Assembly (NCBI RefSeq): GCF_000400485.1
Contig: NZ_ASHR01000001.1
Location: forward strand, 1 to 64,000
Source: Agrococcus pavilionensis RW1
GTDB taxonomy: Bacteria; Actinomycetota; Actinomycetes; Actinomycetales; Microbacteriaceae
Reading direction: 5' to 3'
Length of the DNA stretch: 64,000 nt
The notes under the pieces were generated by a model, which saw only the letters and a program-made list of their open reading frames with translations, was not told where the DNA came from and ran no database searches. Numbering within the stretch: the first letter of the stretch is position 1; each line of letters opens with the position of its first letter. A program made the position numbers and the translations under genes. Positions 1-8,655 of this stretch are shown one piece after another.

Positions 1-7
1 CCTCGCG

Positions 8-23
8 CTCACTTCTCAGTGAG
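8..23. terminator. Weak hairpin downstream of uvrB
   Basis: A 6-bp perfect stem (CTCACT/AGTGAG) with a 4-nt loop lies about 30 nt past the uvrB stop codon. There is no T-tract. It could be a weak terminator, but a stem this short may occur by chance. Confidence 0.25.
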
Positions 24-51
24 GCACCTCGCTCGGGGCCGCTCGCTCCTC

Positions 52-2103
52 CTAGCTCGCCTGACGCATCTGCCGCAGGTCGCGCTTGAGGTCGTGGAGC
101 TCGTCGCGCAGCCGCGCCGCGAGCTCGAACTTCAGCTCGCCCGCCGCCTCCGTCATCTGCGCCGTGAGGTCGGCGATGATCGCCTCGAGCTGCGAGGGGC
201 CGTCGAGGCTCGAGCGGTCCTTCGCGAGCCGCGGCGTCGGCGCCCCTCGCCGGCCGCCCTCGAGCAGCTCGGCGGTGTCGGCCTGCTCGCGCGCGAGCAC
301 GTCGGTGATGTCGGCGATGCGCTTGCGCAGCGGCGTCGGGTCGATGCCGTGCTCGACGTTGTACGCGATCTGGATCGCGCGGCGGCGCTCGGTCTCGTCG
401 ATCGCGCTCTGCATGGAGTCGGTGATGCGGTCGGCGTACATGTGCACCTCGCCCGAGACGTTGCGGGCGGCGCGACCGATCGTCTGGATGAGCGACGTCG
501 ACGAGCGCAGGAAGCCCTCCTTGTCGGCGTCGAGGATCGAGACGAGCGACACCTCGGGCAGGTCGAGGCCCTCGCGCAGCAGGTTGATGCCGACGAGCAC
601 GTCGAAGAGGCCCTGCCGCAGCTGCGTGAGCAGCTCGACCCGGCGCAGCGTGTCGACGTCCGAGTGCAGGTAGCGCACGCGCACGCCCGCCTCGGTGAAG
701 TACTCGGTGAGCTCCTCCGCCATCTTCTTCGTGAGCGTCGTGACGAGCACGCGCTCGTCGCGCTCGGCGCGCACCCGGATCTCCTCGAGCAGGTCGTCGA
801 TCTGCCCCTTCGTCGGCTTGACGACGAGCTTCGGGTCGACGAGCCCCGTCGGGCGGATGATCTGCTCGACCACGGTGTCGGCGAGCGACATCTCGTACTT
901 CGCGGGCGTCGCCGAGAGGTAGACCTTCTGCGGCGTGCGCTCGAGGAACTCGTCGAACTTGAGCGGGCGGTTGTCGAGCGCGCTCGGGAGCCGGAAGCCG
1001 TGCTCGACGAGCGTGCGCTTGCGGCTCGCGTCGCCCTCGTACATCGCCCCGATCTGCGGCACGGTCACGTGCGACTCGTCGATCACGACGAGGAAGTCGT
1101 CGGGGAAGTAGTCGAGCAGGCAGTGCGGCGGCTCGCCCTGCTCGCGGCCGTCGATGTGCCGCGAGTAGTTCTCGATCCCGGAGCAGAAGCCGATCTGCTC
1201 CATCATCTCGAGGTCGAAGGTCGTGCGCATCCGCAGCCGCTGCGCCTCGAGCAGCTTGCCCTCGCGCTCGAGCACCTTGAGCCGCTCCTCGAGCTCCGTG
1301 CGGATGCGCTCCATGGCTCGGTGCATGCGCTCGGTGCCCGCGACGTAGTGGCTGCCGGGGAAGATCGAGACGGCGTCGTGCCGCTGGAGCACCTCGCCCG
1401 TGAGCGGGTGCAGCGTCGAGAGCGCCTCGATCTCATCGCCGAAGAGCTCGATGCGGATCGCGTGCTCCTCGTACATCGGGATGATCTCGATCGTGTCGCC
1501 GCGCACGCGGAACGTGCCGCGCGAGAAGGCGACGTCGTTGCGCTGGTACTGCATCGCGACGAAGCGGCGCAGCAGCGCCTGCCGGTCGATGCGCATGCCG
1601 ACCTGCAGCGCGACCATCGCCTCGAGGTACTCCTCAGGGGTGCCGAGTCCGTAGATGCACGAGACGGTCGAGACGACGATGACGTCGCGGCGCGAGAGCA
1701 GCGCGTTCGTCGCCGAGTGCCGGAGCCGCTCGACCTCGGCGTTGAGCGACGAGTCCTTCTCGATGAAGGTGTCGGTCTGCGGCACGTAGGCCTCGGGCTG
1801 GTAGTAGTCGTAGTACGAGACGAAGTACTCGACGGCGTTGTGCGGCATGAGCTCGCGGAACTCGTTCGCGAGCTGCGCCGCGAGCGTCTTGTTGTGCGCG
1901 AGCACGAGCGTCGGGCGCTGCACCTGCTCGACGAGCCACGCGGTCGTCGCGCTCTTGCCCGTGCCGGTCGCGCCGAGCAGCACGACGTCGGTCTCGCCTC
2001 GGTCGAGGGCGGCCGCGAGCTCCCGGATCGCCTTGGGCTGGTCGCCGGAGGGCTCGTACTCGCTCACGACCTCGAAGGGGTGCACGGCACGCGTCGCTTG
2101 CAT
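52..2103 (-). CDS. uvrB: Excinuclease ABC subunit B
   Basis: UvrB is the damage-verifying helicase-like subunit of UvrABC nucleotide excision repair; it takes the lesion from UvrA and recruits UvrC. The 683-aa product has the usual full length. Visible parts are the Walker A GATGTGKS (about residues 44-51), the beta-hairpin region [12 protein letters not shown], a DESH Walker B, and a C-terminal UVR domain (about 640-675) for UvrC contact. The ATG start is preceded by TAGGCT ending 6 nt upstream, so the mRNA is probably leaderless. This TAGGCT begins with the TAG stop codon of coaE, 9 nt away. The family assignment is certain. Confidence 0.97.
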   Translation of the reverse strand: MQATRAVHPFEVVSEYEPSGDQPKAIRELAAALDRGETDVVLLGATGTGKSATTAWLVEQVQRPTLVLAHNKTLAAQLANEFRELMPHNAVEYFVSYYDYYQPEAYVPQTDTFIEKDSSLNAEVERLRHSATNALLSRRDVIVVSTVSCIYGLGTPEEYLEAMVALQVGMRIDRQALLRRFVAMQYQRNDVAFSRGTFRVRGDTIEIIPMYEEHAIRIELFGDEIEALSTLHPLTGEVLQRHDAVSIFPGSHYVAGTERMHRAMERIRTELEERLKVLEREGKLLEAQRLRMRTTFDLEMMEQIGFCSGIENYSRHIDGREQGEPPHCLLDYFPDDFLVVIDESHVTVPQIGAMYEGDASRKRTLVEHGFRLPSALDNRPLKFDEFLERTPQKVYLSATPAKYEMSLADTVVEQIIRPTGLVDPKLVVKPTKGQIDDLLEEIRVRAERDERVLVTTLTKKMAEELTEYFTEAGVRVRYLHSDVDTLRRVELLTQLRQGLFDVLVGINLLREGLDLPEVSLVSILDADKEGFLRSSTSLIQTIGRAARNVSGEVHMYADRITDSMQSAIDETERRRAIQIAYNVEHGIDPTPLRKRIADITDVLAREQADTAELLEGGRRGAPTPRLAKDRSSLDGPSQLEAIIADLTAQMTEAAGELKFELAARLRDELHDLKRDLRQMRQAS

Positions 2104-2109
2104 GCTCCA

Positions 2110-2115
2110 AGCCTA
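2110..2115 (-). promoter_or_regulatory. -10 element TAGGCT of leaderless uvrB
   Basis: TAGGCT on the minus strand ends 6 nt before the uvrB ATG, the spacing expected when transcription starts at the start codon. Its first three bases are the coaE TAG stop. No -35 match is obvious. The identical hexamer at the same distance precedes polA, the LLM oxidoreductase, the DUF885 gene and the ANTAR regulator. Confidence 0.55.
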
Positions 2116-2751
2116 GGAGCGGCCGCCCACATCCTCGCTGTGGGAGTGCTCACGACCGGCGCGGAGGCGCTCCCACAGCGCATCGGCCTGCGCGAGCGTC
2201 TGCTCCAGCTCGCCCGCGGTGTCGATCACGATGTCGGCGATCGCGAGCCGCTGCTCGTCGCTCGCCTGCGACGCGACGCGAGCCCGCGCATCCGCCTCGT
2301 CCATGCCGCGCAGCGCGACGAGCCGGGCCACGCGCGCCTCGGCGGGAGCGTGCGCGACCACGACGAGGTCCCACGGGTCGTCGGGCCGCGCCTCGACGAG
2401 CAGCGGCACGTCGTAGACGACGACCGCGTCCGGGTCGGCGTCGAGCGCGGCGCGGAAGCGGCGGGCGGACTCGCGCCCGACGGCCGGGTGGACGATGCCG
2501 TTGAGCCGACGCCGGGCGGCGTCGTCGGCGAAGACGATCGCGCCGAGCGCGGCCCGGTCGAGCGAGCCGTCGGGCAGCAGCAGGTGCTCGCCGAAGGCCT
2601 CGGCGATCTCGCGCAGCACCGGCTCGCCGGGCTGCTGCAGCTCGCGCACGAGCGCGTCGGCGTCGATGACGACCGCTCCGCGCTCGGCGAGCCGGCCGGC
2701 GATCGTGGACTTGCCGGAGGCGATGCCGCCGGTGAGCGCGACGAGAGGCAT
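2113..2751 (-). CDS. coaE: Dephospho-CoA kinase
   Basis: CoaE phosphorylates the ribose 3'-OH of dephospho-CoA in the last step of coenzyme A synthesis. The 212-aa protein opens with a P-loop GGIASGKST (about residues 8-16) and keeps DADALVREL and YDVPLLVE, typical of the family; it has no C-terminal fusion domain. The start chosen is the ATG giving [10 protein letters not shown]; a GAGACT hexamer 6 nt upstream may be a weak leaderless -10. It ends 9 nt before uvrB and is divergent from the response regulator gene. CoaBC, an earlier enzyme of the same pathway, is encoded elsewhere in the window. Confidence 0.95.
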   Translation of the reverse strand: MPLVALTGGIASGKSTIAGRLAERGAVVIDADALVRELQQPGEPVLREIAEAFGEHLLLPDGSLDRAALGAIVFADDAARRRLNGIVHPAVGRESARRFRAALDADPDAVVVYDVPLLVEARPDDPWDLVVVAHAPAEARVARLVALRGMDEADARARVASQASDEQRLAIADIVIDTAGELEQTLAQADALWERLRAGREHSHSEDVGGRS

Positions 2752-2819
2752 GCGTCGAGTCTCGCACGGCCGCGGGAGCCGCTCGGCGGCAGCGATCCGC
2801 CGCGGTGGGCGGTGGACGC

Positions 2820-2825
2820 TAGCAT
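2820..2825 (+). promoter_or_regulatory. Putative -10 (TAGCAT) of the response regulator gene
   Basis: TAGCAT lies 46 nt upstream of the chosen start at 2872 and overlaps the alternative upstream ATG at 2824. If it is the real -10, the upstream ATG cannot be translated, which supports the downstream start with its GGGAGA ribosome site at 2862-2867. Confidence 0.4.
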
Positions 2826-2871
2826 GGGCGAGATCGCACCGGGTCGCGCGGTGCTGGATGCGGGAGAACCG

Positions 2872-3678
2872 ATGCACGAGGACGTCGCGGTGGTCATCGA
2901 GGATGGCGAGGACATCCGTGAGCTGCTGGCCCAGGTGCTGACCCAGGGCGGCTTCACCGTGCACACGGCGGCCGACGGCCCGAGCGGCGTGGAGCTCGTG
3001 CGCCAGCACGACCCCATCGTCGTCACGATCGACGTGAACATGCCCGGCATGGACGGCTTCGAGACGGCCCGCCAGGTGCGCAGCCTCACGACCGCCTACA
3101 TGGTCATGATCACGGCGCGCGGCGACGAGATCGACACGCTCGTCGGGCTGCAGGCCGGCGCCGACGACTACGTCGTCAAGCCGTTCCGGCCGCGCGAGCT
3201 GCGCGCCCGCATCGAGGCGATGATGCGGCGTCCGCGCGCGCTCGCGTCGACGCATCCGTCTGCCCCGCGCCCGCCGCAAGCGGCCCCCGCCCCGCAGCGC
3301 GTCCCCTCGGCCCCGGGCCACGCCGGCGCTCCGCTGCCCGACGACGAGCACGAGACCTCGATGCTCGAGCACCGCGGCCTGCGGCTCGAGCCGCAGGCGC
3401 GGGTCGTCGAGCTCGACGGGCAGGAGATCGAGCTGACGCGCAGCGAGTTCGACATCCTGCGGATGCTGCTCGGCTCCGGCCGCCGCGTCGTGAGCAAGCT
3501 CCAGCTCGCCGGCATGCTGCGCGGCGAGCGCGGCGAGCCCGACCACTTCCTGAGCGAGCACGACGCGCGGGCGATCGAGGTGCACGTCGCGAACCTGCGC
3601 CGCAAGCTCGGCGAGTCGCCCTCGGAGCCGCGCTGGATCGAGACGGTCCGCGGCGTCGGCTACCGCCGCACCGCCTGA
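2872..3678 (+). CDS. OmpR/PhoB-type response regulator
   Basis: This is a 268-aa DNA-binding response regulator. The receiver domain (about 1-118) has an acidic cluster IEDGED, phospho-acceptor Asp54 in TIDVNMPGMDG, Thr81 in MITARGDE and Lys103 in VVKPF. A Pro/Ala-rich linker of about 45 residues leads to a winged-helix effector domain (about 168-268) ending in IETVRGVGYRR. The start at 2872 was preferred over 2824 because it has a Shine-Dalgarno sequence and leaves no N-terminal extension. The gene is convergent with a GGDEF-like/histidine-kinase pair on the other strand and overlaps the GGDEF-like gene by 19 bp at the 3' ends. That kinase is the natural candidate partner, but this is inferred from proximity. 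The target genes are unknown. Confidence 0.88.
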   Translation: MHEDVAVVIEDGEDIRELLAQVLTQGGFTVHTAADGPSGVELVRQHDPIVVTIDVNMPGMDGFETARQVRSLTTAYMVMITARGDEIDTLVGLQAGADDYVVKPFRPRELRARIEAMMRRPRALASTHPSAPRPPQAAPAPQRVPSAPGHAGAPLPDDEHETSMLEHRGLRLEPQARVVELDGQEIELTRSEFDILRMLLGSGRRVVSKLQLAGMLRGERGEPDHFLSEHDARAIEVHVANLRRKLGESPSEPRWIETVRGVGYRRTA

Positions 3679-4868
3679 CCGCGGTCGGCGTCCTCCCCCT
3701 CGCCGTCCTCCCCCGCGACGACGACCGAGACGTCGTCGCTGCCCATCGCGCGCCGCGCGGCCGAGCGCGCCGCCTCGACGAGCACGTCGCGGTCGTAGCC
3801 CGTGATGCTCGTGAGCGCGACGCCCATGCCGATCGGCGGCACGACGGGCACGCCGGCGGTGCGGAGCTGATCGAGCATGGCCCGGTGCATGCGGGCGGCG
3901 AGCTGCCGGGCGTCGGCGGGCGATGACGGCTGGAAGGCGAGCAGCAGCAGGCCGCGCTCGTCGCTCCCGAGCGCCGCGGTCGTCGGCGCGAGCCTGCGGA
4001 CGGCGGCTCGGGCGGCCTGCCGGACGTGCTCGGCCTCGTCGACGCCGAACGCCGTCGAGATGCGCGAGAGCGCATCGATGCGCACCGCGAGGACGGCGAA
4101 GAGCTCGCCGCGGCGGTTGGCGCGCATGAGCCGCCCGCCGAGCACGCGCGAGAACGACGGCGCGAGGAGCACGCCGTCCGGCGCGATCGCCATGAGCGAC
4201 GAGTCCTCTGTGCCTCGCAGCCGCACCTGCTCCGCGCGCAGCACCGAGGTCACGACGACGACGACGATCGTGAGCGCGATCGTCGCGACGCCGGCGATGC
4301 CCGCGTCGGACCACACGCGCAGGAGCGCGCCGTCCCCGGCCATCGTCACGCCGGCGAGGAGCCGCACGAGCTGGAAGGCGGCGACGACGACGAGCACGCC
4401 GCCGAGCGCGACCCCCGTGCGCGTGCGGCGCAGCGAGCCACGCAGCGCCTCGGCCGCGCCGAGCGCGGCGAAGGCCGCGTTGGCGGCGAACATCACCCAG
4501 CGCGCCGACCAGCCGCCCGGGCCGGTGCCGACGAGCAGCACGGCGAGGAACGCGAGCAGCGCGGCGAGCGCGACGACGAGCGCGGCGCGGCCGCTGCGCC
4601 GACCGTTGAAGACGCGGCAGCCGATCCACAGCAGGCCCATGCACGCGACCCAGCCGCCCTGGCCGATGCCGACGGGCCACGAGCCGACCCCGAGCACGGC
4701 CTCGACGACGAACGCCTCGGTCGCGATCATCGCGGCCAGGAAGCTGAGCGCCCAGACGCGGCCGGCGCGATCGTCCTTGCGGACCATCGTCTCGAGCACG
4801 AACAGTCCGCCCGCGACGTGCACGACGAGCGCCGTGATGAGGATGACGGTGTCTGGATCGAGGGTCAT
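3660..4868 (-). CDS. Membrane protein with degenerate GGDEF domain
   Basis: The 402-aa product has about 210 N-terminal residues rich in membrane helices (roughly six or seven segments), then a cytoplasmic region resembling a diguanylate cyclase fold: FAVLAVRIDALSRISTAFG, and later IGMGVALTS and AARSAARRAMGSDD. At the position of the catalytic GGDEF signature the sequence reads GSDER (about residues 301-305), so loss of cyclase activity is likely; a GTP-binding or interaction role is possible. Its ATG overlaps the kinase stop codon (ATGA), so the two are probably translated together. Its 3' end overlaps the convergent regulator gene by 19 bp. The GGDEF relationship is inferred from motif order only. 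Confidence 0.72.
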   Translation of the reverse strand: MTLDPDTVILITALVVHVAGGLFVLETMVRKDDRAGRVWALSFLAAMIATEAFVVEAVLGVGSWPVGIGQGGWVACMGLLWIGCRVFNGRRSGRAALVVALAALLAFLAVLLVGTGPGGWSARWVMFAANAAFAALGAAEALRGSLRRTRTGVALGGVLVVVAAFQLVRLLAGVTMAGDGALLRVWSDAGIAGVATIALTIVVVVVTSVLRAEQVRLRGTEDSSLMAIAPDGVLLAPSFSRVLGGRLMRANRRGELFAVLAVRIDALSRISTAFGVDEAEHVRQAARAAVRRLAPTTAALGSDERGLLLLAFQPSSPADARQLAARMHRAMLDQLRTAGVPVVPPIGMGVALTSITGYDRDVLVEAARSAARRAMGSDDVSVVVAGEDGEGEDADRGQAVRR

Positions 4869-6484
4869 GCGGTCGCTCCCGTGGTGCGTCGAGGCAAGCG
4901 GACGACGAAGGTGGCTCCGCTGCCAGGCTCGCTCTGGACGGTGATCTCGCCGCCGTGCGCGCGCACGAGGTCCCGGCTGATCGATAGGCCGAGGCCGTTG
5001 CCCGTCGCCCTGCCGGAGGGCTGCGCGCGGTAGCGGCGCTCGAAGAGCCGCGGCAGCGCGTCCTCCGCGATGCCGGGCCCGTCGTCGCGGACGACGAGCC
5101 ACAGGTGCTTGTCGTCGGCCGTGACGCCGACCTCGATGAGGCCGTCGCCCGTGTGGTAGTTCACGGCGTTGCCGACGAGGTTGTCGACCACCTGCCGCAT
5201 CCGGTGGGGGTCGAACTCGGCCTCCGCCGGCTCGACGCCAGAGCTGTCGATGCGGATGTTGCGCTCGGCGGCGCGCGGCTCGAGCGCCTCGACCGACGCG
5301 AGCACGACGCGAGCGAGGTCCTCGCGCACGGGCCGCACGTCGAAGCGGCCCGGCCCGTCGGCGGTCGCGGCGAGGATGTCGCCGATGATGACGAGCAGGC
5401 GGGAGGCGTTGCGCTCGGCGATCTCGAGGCTGCGCCGCGCGCCGGGGCCGACGTCGCCCGAGTCGAGCGCGAGGTCGAGGTGGCCGAGCACGCTCGTGAG
5501 GGGTGTGCGCAGCTCGTGCGAGACGGAGGCGACGAGCTCGTCGCGGATGTGCACGGCCTGCTGCTCCGCCGTCACGTCCCGCGTGACGAGGATCGCGCCC
5601 ACGTCGGCGCCGTTGATGTCGAAGAGCCGTCGCGCGGTCGACAGCAGCGCGCGGCGCTGATCGCCCGGCGGGCCCTGCCAGTGCAGCAGGTTCTCGAAGG
5701 TCTCCCCCCGCCGGGCACGCGCGACGGGCACGGCGCCGGGCTCGGTCGGCGTCGCGCCGTCCGCCTCGAACAGCTGCGCGTCGTCGGCGGGCGTCATGAG
5801 CCTCGCGTGCGCGTCGTTCTCGATCGAGATGCTGCCGTCGGCGCCGATCCGCACGACGCCGAAGTCGACCGCGTCGAGCAGCTCGCTCACCGCGTCCTCC
5901 TGCCGCCTGGCGCGCTCGACCGCGTGGTCGAGGTAGTCGGCCTGCTCGTCGAGCAGCGACCGCTGCGCCGCGGAGCGGCGCGCGGCGATGAAGGCGACGA
6001 CGGATGCGGTGGTGAGGGCGAGCGGGCCGAGCGCGTCGCGCAGTCCCGCGCCGATGTCGTCGGCGAGGAGGTGCGCGACCCAGAACAGCACGGTCGAGCC
6101 GCCCGCGCCGAGCACGAGGCCGGGCCAGCCGAGCACGGTCGCGAGCCAGATGGCGGGCACCATCCACAGCAGCCACGCCTCGCCGTCATGGTACGAGAGC
6201 TGCAGCAGCAGCACCGCGACGAGATCGCCGACCGGCACGATCCCGACCCAGCGCACGGGCAGCCGGTTCCAGGGCACCACGAGCGCGGCGATCGTGAGCG
6301 CGAACACGAGCAGCATGCCGCCGAAGAGCAGCTCGCCCTGCCGCACGTCGCCGACCACGATCATGAGCGCGCAGGCCGTGAGCGCGGCCGCGGCGAAGAG
6401 CAGCTGGTTGACGGCGGTCGCGCGCTCGCGGGTACGGTCGGGGCGCGCGCCATCGGCGCGAGCAGTCGTGACCGCCGCCATCAT
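4865..6484 (-). CDS. Sensor histidine kinase
   Basis: The 539-aa kinase has a multi-pass membrane region (about 25-170), a PAS-like segment (about 200-305), a dimerisation/phospho-acceptor domain with His323 in SVSHELRTPL, and an ATPase domain with the N box (DNLVGNAVNY), G1 (DDGPGI) and G2 (GNGLGLSI). All catalytic elements look intact. It likely autophosphorylates and passes phosphate to the response regulator encoded convergently about 1.2 kb away. It is co-transcribed and 4-bp overlapped with the degenerate GGDEF membrane protein. A TAGCGT hexamer 6 nt before the ATG suggests a leaderless transcript. The signal sensed is unknown, and there is no large extracytoplasmic domain. Confidence 0.92.
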   Translation of the reverse strand: MMAAVTTARADGARPDRTRERATAVNQLLFAAAALTACALMIVVGDVRQGELLFGGMLLVFALTIAALVVPWNRLPVRWVGIVPVGDLVAVLLLQLSYHDGEAWLLWMVPAIWLATVLGWPGLVLGAGGSTVLFWVAHLLADDIGAGLRDALGPLALTTASVVAFIAARRSAAQRSLLDEQADYLDHAVERARRQEDAVSELLDAVDFGVVRIGADGSISIENDAHARLMTPADDAQLFEADGATPTEPGAVPVARARRGETFENLLHWQGPPGDQRRALLSTARRLFDINGADVGAILVTRDVTAEQQAVHIRDELVASVSHELRTPLTSVLGHLDLALDSGDVGPGARRSLEIAERNASRLLVIIGDILAATADGPGRFDVRPVREDLARVVLASVEALEPRAAERNIRIDSSGVEPAEAEFDPHRMRQVVDNLVGNAVNYHTGDGLIEVGVTADDKHLWLVVRDDGPGIAEDALPRLFERRYRAQPSGRATGNGLGLSISRDLVRAHGGEITVQSEPGSGATFVVRLPRRTTGATA

Positions 6485-6490
6485 GCTCTG

Positions 6491-6496
6491 ACGCTA
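6491..6496 (-). promoter_or_regulatory. -10 element TAGCGT of leaderless histidine kinase gene
   Basis: TAGCGT ends 6 nt before the kinase ATG, with no Shine-Dalgarno sequence between them, consistent with transcription beginning at the start codon. No -35 is recognisable. Confidence 0.45.
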
Positions 6497-6582
6497 CCGC
6501 GCACCGGGCCCTTCCCCCGCCACGCACGGCGGCAGCGGGCTACGATCGGCCCGAGCGGCGCCGCGCCGCAGGAGGAGGGATC

Positions 6583-7200
6583 GTGCTCGAGGCACTGACC
6601 GGCGCCGGGCTCGCCGCGGCTGCGGGCATGAACGCCTACATCCCGCTGCTCGTCGTCGGACTCGCCGACCGGCTCTTCCCCGGCCTGCTCGCGCTCCCGG
6701 AGGGCTGGGCCTGGCTCTCGAGCTGGTGGGTGATCGGCATCGTCGCCGTGCTGCTCGTCGTCGAGGTCGTCGCCGACAAGGTGCCCGCCGTCGACAGCGT
6801 GAACGACGTGCTGCAGACGCTCGTGCGGCCCGCCGCCGGCGGCCTCGTCTTCGGCTCCTCCTCGACGGCGTCGACCGTCGCGGTCACGGATCCCGCCGAG
6901 TTCTTCGCCTCGAACCAGTGGGTGCCGATCGTGGTCGGCGCGGTCATCGCGCTCGCGGTGCACGCTGGCAAGGCGACGGTGCGGCCCGCGGCGAACGCCG
7001 CGACGGCGGGCGCGGCCGCGCCGGTCGTCTCGACGGTCGAGGACGTGGGCGCGATCGGGCTGTCGCTGGTCGCGATCGTCGCGCCGCTCCTCGTCGTGGT
7101 GGCGCTGCTCGCGCTCGCGGCGGCTGGCTGGTGGCTGGGGCGCACGGCCCGCCGGCGGCGGCGCCCCGCCGAGCGGCCCGCGACCGCGGGCGACGGCTAG
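6583..7200 (+). CDS. DUF4126 family membrane protein
   Basis: This is a 205-aa integral membrane protein of unknown function. It starts like DUF4126 proteins (LTGAGLAAAAGMNAYIPLL) and has about four or five hydrophobic segments with a basic, Arg-rich C-terminus. The GTG start is fixed by a strong GGAGGAGGG ribosome site 2-3 nt upstream; a possible -10, TACGAT, lies about 40 nt upstream. It is divergent from the histidine kinase and convergent with the serine hydrolase gene, sharing a 4-bp CTAG in which each strand provides a TAG stop codon. No biochemical role can be assigned. Confidence 0.8.
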   Translation: MLEALTGAGLAAAAGMNAYIPLLVVGLADRLFPGLLALPEGWAWLSSWWVIGIVAVLLVVEVVADKVPAVDSVNDVLQTLVRPAAGGLVFGSSSTASTVAVTDPAEFFASNQWVPIVVGAVIALAVHAGKATVRPAANAATAGAAAPVVSTVEDVGAIGLSLVAIVAPLLVVVALLALAAAGWWLGRTARRRRRPAERPATAGDG

Positions 7201-8570
7201 CCCGTCGCCTCCTCCGGCACCGGCTCGACCGCGTGCATGTGCCACGCGCCGCGCCAACGCGCGACGCGGCCCGTCTCGTCGCGCTCGGCGATCGCCTCCT
7301 CGTGCCCCGATCCCATGCCGGTCGCCGCCTCGATCACCACGCGATCCTCACGGCGCGGCGAGAGCACGTCGACCGCGGCGAGCGGGTCGGGCGCCGTCGG
7401 GGCGATGCCGAGCAGCCGCCCGCCGAGCTCGACGACGTCGAGCCGCCCCCAGATGCTCGCGAACGATCCCTCGAACGAGCGCGCGAGCTCGAGCTCCGCC
7501 TCGTCGGGCTCGGCCGCGGGCTCGAGCGCCGCCTGCACGATGCGGGCGACGCCGACGGCGAGCTCCTCCGCGGGCGCGTCGATCGCGTTCGCGAGCACGC
7601 TCACGACGACGTCGCGCTCGGCGTCGACGAGCGTGCGCGTCGCCTGCCCCGTCCACGCGCCGCCGTGCCCGTGCCACGTGCGGCCGTCGACCTCGCGCAG
7701 CATGAGCCCGAGGCCGTAGCCCGCCACGGCGCCGTCGCGACCGGTCGTCGACCACTGGCGCTGCCGCATCCGCCGCCGTGCCGTCGCGCTCAGCAGCCGG
7801 TCGTCGGAATCGGCCACGACGCGCAGGGCGTCCGAGAGCTCCGCTGCCGTCGAGACGGCGCCCGTCGCTGCGGCGAGCGCGCGCGACGACGGGCTGCCGA
7901 GCGGCGCGCGCTCGTCGCTCGAGTGCAGCGCCGAGTGGCCGGTCGCGAGCGGTGCCGAGGCGCCCTCGATGTCGGCGCTCGTCGCCTCGAGCCCGAGCGG
8001 CGCGAGCACGAGCCGCTCGAGCGCGCGGGCGTACGGCTCGCCGGTGACCGCCTCGACCGCGAGGCCGAGCAGCCCGAAGCCGATGTTGGAGTACTTGAAC
8101 TCGGCGGATGCGTCGAGGCGGCGGACGCCGGCCGTCGCGATCGCGAGCAGCCGGTCGGCGTCGGGGAAGTCGTCGGCGAGCTGCCAGAACGCGACGTCGT
8201 CGCCGTCCCGGGTCGCTCCGCTGCCGTGCGAGAGGAGCTCCCGCACGGTCAGGGCCGCGGCGTCGGTGCCGGCGAGCGCGGGCACGAGCCCGCCGAGCGC
8301 GTCGTCGAGGCGGAGCTCACCCTCGTCGACGAGCCGCATCGCGGCGAGCGCGGCGAGCGACTTCGAGTGGGAGGCGATGCGGAAGCGGTGGTCGACGGTG
8401 AGCGGCTCGCGCGTCGCCTCGTCGGCGAGGCCGTGGGCGCGCTCGAGCACGAGCTCGCCGCCGATCCGCACGGCGACCTGCACGCCCGGCACGCGCAGGC
8501 GCCAGCGGCGGTAGGCGAGCCAGCGGTCGGCGTAGTCGAGGGCGCGCGTCATCGCGTCGTCGGCGGGCAT
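7197..8570 (-). CDS. Class C beta-lactamase-like serine hydrolase
   Basis: This 457-aa member of the beta-lactamase/D,D-peptidase (AmpC/EstB) superfamily has the catalytic SxxK as SHSK (in RIASHSKSLAA), the YxN motif as YSN, and an HGG motif in WHGHGGAWTG. There is no signal peptide or anchor, so a cytoplasmic esterase/peptidase is more likely than a true antibiotic hydrolase. The final ~100 residues form an extra C-terminal domain of the kind seen in these hydrolases. The substrate cannot be predicted. An alternative start lies six codons downstream at 8552. Confidence 0.85.
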   Translation of the reverse strand: MPADDAMTRALDYADRWLAYRRWRLRVPGVQVAVRIGGELVLERAHGLADEATREPLTVDHRFRIASHSKSLAALAAMRLVDEGELRLDDALGGLVPALAGTDAAALTVRELLSHGSGATRDGDDVAFWQLADDFPDADRLLAIATAGVRRLDASAEFKYSNIGFGLLGLAVEAVTGEPYARALERLVLAPLGLEATSADIEGASAPLATGHSALHSSDERAPLGSPSSRALAAATGAVSTAAELSDALRVVADSDDRLLSATARRRMRQRQWSTTGRDGAVAGYGLGLMLREVDGRTWHGHGGAWTGQATRTLVDAERDVVVSVLANAIDAPAEELAVGVARIVQAALEPAAEPDEAELELARSFEGSFASIWGRLDVVELGGRLLGIAPTAPDPLAAVDVLSPRREDRVVIEAATGMGSGHEEAIAERDETGRVARWRGAWHMHAVEPVPEEATG

Positions 8571-8610
8571 GCCTCGATCCTGCCACCCCGCGGCGCGCCC
8601 CCGGGAACGC

Positions 8611-8644
8611 AGAGCGGGCCGCGCCCGAAGGCGCGGCCCGCTCT
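8611..8644 (-). terminator. rpsA terminator hairpin
   Basis: A perfect 15-bp stem with a 4-nt loop (CGAA on the plus strand) begins 11 nt past the rpsA stop codon. There is no following T-tract, as is common for actinobacterial intrinsic terminators. Confidence 0.8.
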
Positions 8645-8655
8645 GGCGGTGCTGA

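Noticed and set aside
19-2823. Long plus-strand frame running into the response regulator
   Set aside because: The part before 2824 is antisense to uvrB and coaE; the real gene starts at 2872, where a ribosome site and the receiver domain begin.
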